Shown in pieces: positions 1 through 5,962 of a DNA stretch of 7,199 bases. The notes below the pieces were generated by a model. It searched no databases. It worked only from the letters and a program-made list of their open reading frames with translations, and had not been told where the DNA came from. Both the position numbers and the translations under genes were made by a program. Every line of letters starts with the position of its first letter. The stretch's first letter is position 1. The DNA is taken from contig PUKM01000094.1 of NCBI GenBank assembly GCA_003552325.1, positions 1-7,199 on the forward strand. The letters run 5' to 3'. The DNA is from Natrialbaceae archaeon. GTDB lineage: Archaea; Halobacteriota; Halobacteria; Halobacteriales; Natrialbaceae.

Positions 1-516
1 TACCTCTGGCCGGTCGTCTACACCGCGTTCTTCGAGAGTGAAGACCGCCACGACGCGAAACCACTCCTCGAGTTCCCCGCTGGCGGCAAACGGGAATCGT
101 ACGGCGTCCTCGAGGACGCCTCGGATGCGGACGTCGCCACTGACGGTGGCCAAGACGATGACGCAGACGACGGCTACGCTGTCGACGACCATCCGAGTGA
201 TGCCGACGTCCCGTACGGCGGTGAGCCTGACCGGGCGGAACCAAGCCACGAGGGGGCAGGCCACGACAAACACGCCGACGATCACCACGATCATGGCGAC
301 CACCACGACGACCATCACCACCACGGCGGCGCACCACAGGGTGGCTGGGAACGCAAATCGCCACTCACCTTCGCTGAGAGTACCTGGCTCATGCTCATGC
401 CGATCTCGATAATTGCCGTCGGAGCGATCACGCTCGGTATCGTGCCCGATCACGCAATCTTCCTCGAGTTAGCCGACTATGTGGTTGCGCAGGTAACCGG
501 GGAGGGGGTACTATGA
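1..516 (+). CDS. mrpD: Mrp/Mnh-type cation/proton antiporter D-like subunit, C-terminal part (5' truncated by window edge)
   Basis: This is the last 171 codons of a NuoM/NuoL-family membrane subunit, read in frame 1 from the window edge to a TGA at 514-516. Its start lies upstream. The first residues (YLWPVVYTAFFE) resemble the end of the TM12 region of MrpD/NuoM proteins, just before a loop. Residues 13-118 form an unusually long, hydrophilic insert: first Asp/Glu/Gly-rich, then about residues 83-108 with 12 His among Asp and Gly. The chain returns to the membrane at about residues 128-147 (STWLMLMPISIIAVGAITLG) and ends in VTGEGVL. The stop overlaps the ATG of the next gene (ATGA), typical of a translationally coupled Mrp operon with tandem D-type subunits. 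By family, such subunits conduct protons or sodium within a multisubunit antiporter in the cytoplasmic membrane. A relative in another NuoL/M-type complex is possible, because only the C-terminus is visible. Confidence 0.85.
   Translation, partial: YLWPVVYTAFFESEDRHDAKPLLEFPAGGKRESYGVLEDASDADVATDGGQDDDADDGYAVDDHPSDADVPYGGEPDRAEPSHEGAGHDKHADDHHDHGDHHDDHHHHGGAPQGGWERKSPLTFAESTWLMLMPISIIAVGAITLGIVPDHAIFLELADYVVAQVTGEGVL
247..324 (+). other. His/Asp-rich loop in the first antiporter subunit
   Basis: Codons 83-108 of the partial protein contain 12 histidines interleaved with Asp and Gly, ending in four consecutive His. The upstream stretch (codons 41-80) is Asp-rich. The segment lies in a soluble loop between two membrane segments. 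Its composition is that of metal-binding or pH-sensing loops in other transporters. Function here is inference. Confidence 0.7.
501..508 (+). promoter_or_regulatory. Shine-Dalgarno for the second antiporter subunit
   Basis: GGAGG at 501-505 within GGAGGGGG lies 7 bases before the ATG at 513. It matches the archaeal anti-Shine-Dalgarno and supports that start, although the gene overlaps the preceding stop by 4 bases. Reinitiation and direct recruitment could therefore both contribute. Confidence 0.65.
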
Positions 517-2369
517 CTGAAGTCGATGCGGTGACGGCAATCTATCCGCCGTTGCTGGTCTTCGCAGCCGCCGTCCTGATGCTCGTGCTGCCCCGGGTCC
601 TCGGTTACGCCCTGGGGACACTGAGCCTCGCAGCGGTGACGGCTATCGCGTTCGTCGCTCCCGAAGGGAGTCACCTCCATCTGACCTTCCTCGGCTTCGA
701 ATCCCAGCCGTACCTGATCGACGAGTATACGCGGTTCGTCGCCATCGGCCTGGGCTTCCTCGGAACCTTTGCCGTCGTCTACGCGTACTCGAGTGAGGCC
801 CCTCGAGTGATGGCAGCGTTCGCGCTCGCGTACGTCTCGAGTGCGCTCGGGGCCGTGTTCGCGGGAGACTGGCTCGTGTTGGTGTTCATGTGGGAAATCA
901 TGGCCGTCACGAGTACGTTGCTCGTCTGGCACTACGGTCGGGACGCCGTTCGTGCCGGCTACCGATACGCACTGGCACACGGTATCGGTGGGAGCCTGGT
1001 ACTGTTCGCGGTGATCGCCCACTACGCACAGGCCGGGACGTTCATCTACGGAGAGGGAGCCACGGGATACAGCGGTGAGTTGCTGATCGACGGCGGTATC
1101 GCCACGGGCATTCCGGCCGTCCTCGCTGTGCTCGGCATCGGCGTGAACGTCGCCTTCATCGGGTTCCACACCTGGCTGCCCGACACCTATCCGAAACCGC
1201 ACTTTGCAGCTTCGGTGTTCCTCGCGGCATTCACCACGAAGACGAGCGCCTACGTCTTGTTGCGAGCCTTCCCCGAGGGGCACATGTGGCTCGCGTACAT
1301 GGGTGGGTTGATGGCCGTTTATGGCGTCATCTTCGCGCTGCTCCAACACGACATGCGAGCGCTGCTCTCGTACCACATCCAGGCCCAGCTTGGATACATG
1401 GTCGCCGGGATCGGCCTCGGCTCGGCTATCGGCGTCGCTGGCGCGATGGGACACCTGTTCAACAACGTACTCTACAAGAGCCTGCTGTTCATGGCCGTCG
1501 GTGTCGTCATCTACCGCACTCGAGAGAACGACCTCTACAAACTCGGCGGTCTCTGGCGAGAGATGCCGATCACGGCAATCGCCTTCTTCATCGGGGCGCT
1601 CTCGATTACCGCCGTGCCCGGCTTCAGCGGCTTCATCAGCAAGGGGATGGTCTTCGACGCGGCAACGGGGTACTTCACGGAGGAGGCCCACTGGCCACTC
1701 TTCGCGCTGTTGTTCATCGGTGGCGTTGGGACCTTCCTTTCGTTCATCAAACTCGGCTACTACGTATTCTTCCACGGAGAAAGTGACCGCGAGGTCCGGG
1801 ACGCAAAGACCGGCCAGACGACAGCCATGCTCTCGGTTGGCGGAGCCTGTGTCGTGCTCGGTATCCCGGCAATCGGCTGGCCGATCTTCACCGACCTCAT
1901 GCCAGTGATCGACGGGACCGCACTCGTCGGACCGGGAATCGAAGGGTCGCTCGACCCCTACAGCCTCGCGCACCTGCGTGATGCGGTGCTCTTGATTGCG
2001 ATTTCGGCAGTCGCCTTCCCTATCATCCGCAAACCGCTCTCGAAACTCGACTACAACGATCCCGCACTCGTCTTCAACAAACTCGGCTATCTGACGGGTC
2101 GCTGGGCGATGCTGGCAGTCACCGGGCTCTTCGCCGCCGTCGACCGTGGTGCCGTCTCGCTCGTGAAGTCCGGCTACTGGATCGGAAACAACCCCGTGTT
2201 GGCCGTCGAGCGCGGTGCTCGGTGGCTCCCCGGATGGATGGTCGATATCGAAGAGCGTCAGCCCACTGACGGCGGCCGCCCCTCGACGATTCACCTCCGT
2301 GCGACTATCGGCCTCACCGTCTTGCTCATCACGCTGATTCTGACGGGTATGCTGTTCTTGCTGCTCTAA
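513..2369 (+). CDS. mrpD: Proton-conducting antiporter subunit, MrpD/NuoL/NuoM family
   Basis: A 618-residue polytopic membrane protein, probably a second D-type subunit of an Mrp/Mnh Na+/H+ antiporter. About 14 or more hydrophobic segments are visible from residue 10 to 505. Family landmarks include Glu128 in MWEIM (the conserved TM5 Glu), WLPDTYPKPH at 221-230 (the LPDAH-type loop before TM8), Lys243 in TTKTSAY (TM7/8 lysine), GHLFNNVLYKSLLFM at 313-327 with Lys322, FSGFISKG at 371-378 with Lys377, and Lys413 in FIKLGYY, at the place of the MrpD TM12 lysine. The proton-channel residues therefore look intact. Residues 506-597 are amphipathic and moderately hydrophilic, followed by an extra C-terminal membrane helix (598-618), making it longer than the roughly 500 aa of bacterial MrpD. 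The ATG at 513 overlaps the previous stop, and a Shine-Dalgarno sits 7 bases upstream. No further antiporter gene follows, so this is the operon's end. Exact ion specificity and complex cannot be read from sequence. Confidence 0.93.
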   Translation: MTEVDAVTAIYPPLLVFAAAVLMLVLPRVLGYALGTLSLAAVTAIAFVAPEGSHLHLTFLGFESQPYLIDEYTRFVAIGLGFLGTFAVVYAYSSEAPRVMAAFALAYVSSALGAVFAGDWLVLVFMWEIMAVTSTLLVWHYGRDAVRAGYRYALAHGIGGSLVLFAVIAHYAQAGTFIYGEGATGYSGELLIDGGIATGIPAVLAVLGIGVNVAFIGFHTWLPDTYPKPHFAASVFLAAFTTKTSAYVLLRAFPEGHMWLAYMGGLMAVYGVIFALLQHDMRALLSYHIQAQLGYMVAGIGLGSAIGVAGAMGHLFNNVLYKSLLFMAVGVVIYRTRENDLYKLGGLWREMPITAIAFFIGALSITAVPGFSGFISKGMVFDAATGYFTEEAHWPLFALLFIGGVGTFLSFIKLGYYVFFHGESDREVRDAKTGQTTAMLSVGGACVVLGIPAIGWPIFTDLMPVIDGTALVGPGIEGSLDPYSLAHLRDAVLLIAISAVAFPIIRKPLSKLDYNDPALVFNKLGYLTGRWAMLAVTGLFAAVDRGAVSLVKSGYWIGNNPVLAVERGARWLPGWMVDIEERQPTDGGRPSTIHLRATIGLTVLLITLILTGMLFLLL

Positions 2370-2378
2370 TCTGGGCGA

Positions 2379-2391
2379 TTTCTCCTCGTTT
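2379..2391 (+). terminator. Weak T-rich terminator candidate after antiporter operon
   Basis: Two T-triplets within a pyrimidine-rich stretch begin 10 bases after the stop codon. Archaeal termination typically uses T-rich tracts on the non-template strand. The tract is interrupted, so this is a weak call. Confidence 0.25.
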
Positions 2392-2527
2392 GAACTCCCC
2401 TATCACCGATAGTACGACACTACAGCCACTGCAAGCGTCTCATAACAATGGGTGCACGAGCGAACTACCTGGGTAGATGAGGCGTTTCTGTATCCGTAGC
2501 CGAAGACCGGGGACGGCGGTCACCAAG

Positions 2528-2534
2528 TGTATAG
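2528..2534 (+). promoter_or_regulatory. TATA-box candidate for the glycosyltransferase/DUF354 unit
   Basis: TGTATAG centred about 29 bases before the ATG at 2561 is at the distance expected for a haloarchaeal promoter giving a leaderless or very short-leader mRNA. The upstream BRE is not a good purine match, so the call rests on position and the TATA core only. Confidence 0.35.
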
Positions 2535-2551
2535 CCCTTCGAACAGCCGCC

Positions 2552-2557
2552 AGGTGA
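2552..2557 (+). promoter_or_regulatory. Shine-Dalgarno-like site before the glycosyltransferase
   Basis: AGGTGA matches the archaeal anti-Shine-Dalgarno core but lies only 3 bases before the ATG, which is short. If transcription starts as the TATA position suggests, this site would be partly or wholly outside the mRNA and may be fortuitous. Confidence 0.35.
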
Positions 2558-2560
2558 CAT

Positions 2561-3637
2561 ATGTATCGTGAACACACCGTTGGCGTGGTTGTCCCCGCCT
2601 ACAACGAAGCTGGATTGATCGGCCAGGTAATCGAAACGATGCCGACCTTCGTCGACCGCGTCTATGTCGTCGACGATTGCTCGACTGACGGTACCTGGCA
2701 CGAAATTACCAGATACGTACAGCGTGTCACTGACGGTGGGGCACTTCCCGCAGCACAGTCAACCCGACCAACAGGTGGCAACCAACTCGAGCAGTCCGAC
2801 GAGGCCAGTCCCCACGCGGTCACCGCTATGGCAGACGAACGTAAAGAAGGGCCAACGATCGTCCCGATTCGCCACGAGGTGAACCGTGGCGTCGGCGGCG
2901 CGATCAAGACCGGCTACGAACGCGCACTCGAGGATCGTCTCGACGTGACTGCGGTGATGGCCGGGGACGCACAGATGGATCCCGCGCAGTTGGATCGGTT
3001 GCTCGATCCAATCATCGACGGCAGGGTCGCCTATGCCAAAGGAAACCGACTCGCGGGTGCTGACCATCACGACTCGATGTCTACCTGGCGGTTGTTCGGT
3101 AACAGTACGCTCACGTTTCTCACCAAGGTCGCCAGTGGCTACTGGGAGATGATGGACCCGCAAAATGGGTACACTGCTATCTCTCGAGAGGCACTTGAGG
3201 CCGTCGACCTCGAGGGACTCTACGAGGAGTATGGTTTTGCGAACGATCTCCTGGTCGAGTTGAATACGGCTGGCTACCGAATTGCGGACATTTCGATGCC
3301 TGCTGTCTACGGGGACGAACAGAGCCACATCGAGTATCGGACGTTCGTTCCCCGACTTTCGAAGTTGCTGTTGCGTGGCTTCTGTCGGCGACTCAGTCGT
3401 CGATACGTCGTGCGTGAGTTTCACCCCTTGGTGTTACTCTACGGTCTCGGAGTTGCCGGCTGGCTGGTCACGACTGTGGCTCTCGCCTGGGTTGGTCGGA
3501 TTCGTGAGGGGAACTCCTCGACGGCCGTCTGGGCGATGGCGACGGGCCTCTATGCGTTCCTTGGGGCGGTCTGTCTCGTCTTCGCCATGACCTTCGACCG
3601 TGAGGAGAACGAAAACACGGTGGTGGTCGAGTCGTGA
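2561..3637 (+). CDS. Membrane-anchored family 2 glycosyltransferase (dolichyl-phosphate-sugar synthase-like)
   Basis: A 358-aa GT-A-fold glycosyltransferase that probably transfers a nucleotide-activated sugar to a polyprenyl/dolichyl phosphate or lipid-linked acceptor on the cytoplasmic face of the membrane. Visible motifs are VVVPAYNEA at 9-17, VVDDCSTDGT at 36-45 (nucleotide/metal-binding DDxSxD), NRGVGGAIKTGY at 108-119, GDAQMDP at 135-141 (the DxD-like metal site), and DPQNGYTAIS at 199-208, followed by acidic EEYGFANDLL at 222-231. Two C-terminal hydrophobic helices (about 288-311 and 322-344) anchor it, with an acidic tail after them. Residues about 56-98 are a hydrophilic low-complexity insert, longer than the usual link between the DDxSxD motif and the NxGxGGA motif. 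The gene begins a new transcription unit after a 191-base gap. Its TGA overlaps the GTG of the next gene by 4 bases, indicating coupled expression. Donor and acceptor sugars cannot be predicted. A DPM1/AglD/Alg5-like role in S-layer N-glycosylation or glycolipid synthesis is inference. Confidence 0.92.
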   Translation: MYREHTVGVVVPAYNEAGLIGQVIETMPTFVDRVYVVDDCSTDGTWHEITRYVQRVTDGGALPAAQSTRPTGGNQLEQSDEASPHAVTAMADERKEGPTIVPIRHEVNRGVGGAIKTGYERALEDRLDVTAVMAGDAQMDPAQLDRLLDPIIDGRVAYAKGNRLAGADHHDSMSTWRLFGNSTLTFLTKVASGYWEMMDPQNGYTAISREALEAVDLEGLYEEYGFANDLLVELNTAGYRIADISMPAVYGDEQSHIEYRTFVPRLSKLLLRGFCRRLSRRYVVREFHPLVLLYGLGVAGWLVTTVALAWVGRIREGNSSTAVWAMATGLYAFLGAVCLVFAMTFDREENENTVVVES

Positions 3638-4713
3638 GGGCCGTCATCACGATCCAGCACCCGGCTCACGTACACTTCTACCGGCACGTCATCGACGAGC
3701 TCGAGACACGGGGCCACGAGGTGTTCGTGTTCGCTCGGGAGAACGATCTCGCCATCCCATTACTCAATGCCTACGGAATCCCGCACGAAGTGCTCGCGGG
3801 ACCACAGTCCTCGCTCTCGGAACTCGCGAAGGTCCAACTCGCGTACGAGCTTCGACTCCTCCGGCGCGTCCGGAGGATCAATCCCGACGTCATGACGGCG
3901 ATCGGGGGACTGGCAGTTTCCCACGTCGCTCCGCTGGTTGGTGCACGCAGTGTCGTCTTCGTCGACAACGAGGGGACAGCGTCTCACCGGGTCACGACCC
4001 CATTCGCCCACGTCGTTGCGACGCCACGGAAGTACGGAGAATCCTACGGCAACGGCCACGTGAGGTACGACGGGTTCCACGAACTCGCGTACCTCCATCC
4101 TGACTACTTCGAACCGAATCCTGACGGGCTCAGAGCCTACGGTGTCGAACCTAGTGAACGGTACTTCGTCCTTCGCTTCCGCAAGTGGGACGCCCTGCAC
4201 GACGTAGGCGAAGGTGGGCTCACGCTCGAGGGCAAACGCGAACTCGTCGCGACGCTCGAGGCGGAAGGACAGGTCTACATAAGCAGTACGGACCCACTAC
4301 CCGATGATCTGTCTGGGTACGAACTGCCTGTCCCCCCAACCCATATCCACGACCTGCTGTATTTCGCAGACGGCTACAGCGGTGATTCGGCCACAATGGC
4401 GACTGAAGCCGCATTGCTGGGCACACCAACCGTGCGCATCCAATCGTTCGCCGCTCGCGACCAGGATATGACGAATTTCGTCGAACTCGAGGAGACGTAC
4501 GGACTTATGCGATCGACACATGACGAACGGGTAGGGCTCGAACTGATCGACGAGTTGTTCACAGATCCGGAGACGCCGAACAGCTGGAAACGTCGCCGAC
4601 ACGACCTGTATGAGGATAAAATAGATGTGACGGCGTTCGTCAGTGATCTGCTCTGTACTGAAGCGGGCGTGACACCCACCAAAGACCGTCAGGTGGCCGC
4701 GCCGACACCCTAA
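3634..4713 (+). CDS. DUF354 family protein (GT-B/UDP-GlcNAc-2-epimerase-like fold)
   Basis: A 359-aa soluble protein of the DUF354 family, common in archaea and related in fold to GT-B glycosyltransferases such as MurG and to UDP-N-acetylglucosamine 2-epimerase. The N-terminal Rossmann-like half shows ITIQHPAHVHFYRHVIDEL (5-23), RGHEVFVFARE (26-36), the helix-rich LRRVRRINPDVMTAIGG (75-91) and SVVFVDNEG (106-114). The C-terminal half carries GYSGDSATMATEAALLGTP at 247-265, which matches the sugar-nucleotide-binding glycine/Glu motif of GT-B enzymes. The start is GTG at 3634, overlapping the previous TGA (GTGA). There is no clean Shine-Dalgarno, so translation probably depends on the upstream gene. 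Coupling to a GT2 enzyme supports a role in surface polysaccharide, glycolipid or protein glycosylation, but no reaction is established for the family. The C-terminal residues 342-359 are a weakly conserved-looking tail. The TAA is only 9 bases from the stop of the convergent gene. Confidence 0.9.
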   Translation: MRAVITIQHPAHVHFYRHVIDELETRGHEVFVFARENDLAIPLLNAYGIPHEVLAGPQSSLSELAKVQLAYELRLLRRVRRINPDVMTAIGGLAVSHVAPLVGARSVVFVDNEGTASHRVTTPFAHVVATPRKYGESYGNGHVRYDGFHELAYLHPDYFEPNPDGLRAYGVEPSERYFVLRFRKWDALHDVGEGGLTLEGKRELVATLEAEGQVYISSTDPLPDDLSGYELPVPPTHIHDLLYFADGYSGDSATMATEAALLGTPTVRIQSFAARDQDMTNFVELEETYGLMRSTHDERVGLELIDELFTDPETPNSWKRRRHDLYEDKIDVTAFVSDLLCTEAGVTPTKDRQVAAPTP

Positions 4714-4722
4714 ATGGTCACG

Positions 4723-5838
4723 CTACTCTTCTGACTCCGCCCCTTCCTCGACGAACGGCATCGGCTCTTCGATCACCGCAATTGATTGCTCGAGTGAGTG
4801 CTCTCTGAGTGCCGTTTCTTCGGTCGCGGGTTCCGTCGGATAGGTTCGCTTGCCGAGGCCGGGTCTGGCCCCACGTGGGGTGAGGTAATCGCCACCGACG
4901 TCGAGGTCGGCGGCATCACACAGCCGTTTGAGAATCGATCGTGCCCCTTCGGTCGTGATCGCCGGTGGGGGAATCGCGTACCGGCGTGAAAGTGCTGCGG
5001 CTGTGTGGGCGTCGAACTCCGCTTCGATCTCGTCGTCGTCGAAACCCCGTTGCTCGAGGACGGTTCGAACGTGGTTAGCCACCGATGGTGCGTGGCGGGT
5101 TGGAAACAGTGGCCACTCGTTCGTCGGCGGATCCTGTACTACTCGATACCGTCGGAGGGGTTTTCTGGCGGCCGCTGGGAGTGGCACGTCCTCCAGACGT
5201 TGCGATTTGCCGAGCACTCGAATCGTCCCCGAATAAAAGTCGACGTCCTCCCAGGTCGCCCCCATTCGCCGGTTATCCTCGGGGACTCGAAAGAGTTCGG
5301 ATCCACGGACACCGGAGTGAGCGAGTAACGAAACCATCGCATACTCACGGAGGCGGGCCAGGCGGTCAGCGCGGCTGGCCGACTCGGCGTCGAGGGCTCG
5401 TTCACGCACGTATCGCTCGAGCGTCTCTCGTTGTTCGCGGCCCCAGGCTGAGTCTGTATTATCAGTTGATCGGTCTGTGGGGAGGGCCGACTCGGCCTCA
5501 TCGGTGGCTGCTGGATTCTCCTCGAGGATACCACCCTGGACACACCAGGTGAGGAAGGCTCTGACGACGGCGAAATACGTCCCCGCAGTCGATGCGGTGT
5601 ACTCGCCCCCGGCAGTTCGTTTGGCGAGTTCAGTGGCGTAGGCTTCCATATGCCTCACCTCGAGGTCGAACAACGATTCGACCCCATGTTCTGTCTCGAG
5701 CCACTGGCTCCAGCGCCGGAGAATCGAGCCCGCGTTCGACGCATAGGTGCCGGCACCCGGGTCATCCGGGTTCCCGACAGCCTTTCGCTGTAAGTAGGCG
5801 TCAACGGCGTCTTCAACGCGGACGCGAACTGCACTCAT
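4723..5838 (-). CDS. Haloarchaeal tyrosine-recombinase-family protein lacking the catalytic tyrosine
   Basis: A 371-aa protein with the two-domain layout of tyrosine recombinases. The N-terminal core-binding (SAM-like) domain spans about residues 8-110, including AYLQRKA, WLETEHGV and YFAVVRAFLTWCVQGGILEENPA. The catalytic domain spans about 130-358. Retained active-site parts are Arg178 in HSGVRGSEL (box I), Lys211 in RVLGKSQRLEDVPLP (beta-hairpin Lys) and Arg325 in TPRGARPGLGK (box II). Haloarchaeal relatives as I remember them read P-H-G-A-R-R-G-L-G here, so the His of HxxR is Arg322. In the last motif, LREHSLEQSIAVIEE (344-358), the usual second His is Glu346 and the nucleophilic Tyr falls on Ile356 (or Val355). 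Strand cleavage is therefore predicted to be lost, while DNA binding may remain. The tail is acidic. ATG at 5838 is supported by a strong Shine-Dalgarno. No att site, tRNA or excisionase is adjacent. It may be a domesticated DNA-binding protein or a decaying integrase. The full-length frame favours the former. Confidence 0.88.
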   Translation of the reverse strand: MSAVRVRVEDAVDAYLQRKAVGNPDDPGAGTYASNAGSILRRWSQWLETEHGVESLFDLEVRHMEAYATELAKRTAGGEYTASTAGTYFAVVRAFLTWCVQGGILEENPAATDEAESALPTDRSTDNTDSAWGREQRETLERYVRERALDAESASRADRLARLREYAMVSLLAHSGVRGSELFRVPEDNRRMGATWEDVDFYSGTIRVLGKSQRLEDVPLPAAARKPLRRYRVVQDPPTNEWPLFPTRHAPSVANHVRTVLEQRGFDDDEIEAEFDAHTAAALSRRYAIPPPAITTEGARSILKRLCDAADLDVGGDYLTPRGARPGLGKRTYPTEPATEETALREHSLEQSIAVIEEPMPFVEEGAESEE

Positions 5839-5842
5839 CGTC

Positions 5843-5851
5843 GGATCACCT
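5843..5851 (-). promoter_or_regulatory. Strong Shine-Dalgarno for the recombinase-like gene
   Basis: On the minus strand this reads AGGTGATCC, a 9-base match to the complement of the archaeal 16S rRNA 3' end. The AGGTGA core ends 7 bases before the ATG at 5838. It fixes that start and implies that the mRNA has a leader. Confidence 0.7.
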
Positions 5852-5861
5852 GTCTGTGATT

Positions 5862-5888
5862 ACACACCATCAATTCAAACTGGTGTGT
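5862..5888 (-). promoter_or_regulatory. Inverted repeat surrounding the likely TATA box of the recombinase-like gene
   Basis: The plus strand reads ACACACCA (5862-5869), an 11-base AT-rich spacer, then TGGTGTGT (5881-5888): a perfect 8-bp dyad. The spacer contains TTTGAATT on the minus strand (5872-5879), which is TATA-like and about 35-40 bases before the ATG. A protein bound to the dyad would cover the promoter, so this is a candidate operator, possibly for autoregulation. It could also be a recombinase-type binding site. Regulation is inferred from position and symmetry. Confidence 0.5.
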
Positions 5889-5923
5889 CCACATTGCTGT
5901 ACGCGTGCCAGTCATTGCGTCTG

Positions 5924-5942
5924 TGTAGCACATCCCGCTACA
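5924..5942. repeat. Small inverted repeat (possible hairpin) in the 137-base gap
   Basis: TGTAGC (5924-5929) and GCTACA (5937-5942) form a perfect 6-bp dyad with a 7-base loop. It lies between the MATE stop and the recombinase promoter. It could be a transcript hairpin of the MATE 3' end or a second protein-binding site. Confidence 0.35.
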
Positions 5943-5962
5943 TTTGTGTTTCGGTCACACCA

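Larger units (their letters stand above)
2370..2560 (+). other. Intergenic region between antiporter operon and glycosyltransferase unit
   Basis: A 191-base gap. It begins with a T-rich stretch (2379-2391) that may end the antiporter transcript, then a small imperfect-context palindrome CTATC-3-GATAG at 2400-2412. It ends with a TATA-like element and a Shine-Dalgarno for the next gene. No convincing RNA gene or protein-coding gene was seen. Confidence 0.6.

Noticed and set aside
38..412. Thr/Arg-rich 124-codon frame on the plus strand
   Set aside because: It is the +1-type shadow of the Asp/His-rich loop of the first antiporter subunit; GAC/CAC-rich codons become ACG/ACC (Thr) when shifted. 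The true frame runs through the window edge to 516.
477..2294. A 605-codon open frame on the minus strand, acidic and superficially haloarchaeal in composition
   Set aside because: It lies wholly antisense to the well-supported antiporter gene. Its many Asp, Glu, Arg and His are what complements of hydrophobic membrane codons give in GC-rich DNA. It has no recognisable domain, no hydrophobic core pattern and no plausible regulatory sequence.
2400..2412. CTATC-ACC-GATAG palindrome after the antiporter operon
   Set aside because: Arms of 5 bp with a 3-base loop are expected by chance in this length, and no T-run follows directly. Not called as a terminator.
2477..2557. 26-codon upstream open frame ending just before the glycosyltransferase ATG
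   Set aside because: The peptide is Arg-rich and basic, unlike haloarchaeal proteins, has no ribosome-binding site, and would be upstream of the likely transcription start near 2557-2561.
2759..3424. 221-codon minus-strand frame opposite the glycosyltransferase
   Set aside because: Antisense shadow with no domain; the plus-strand frame has clear GT2 motifs.
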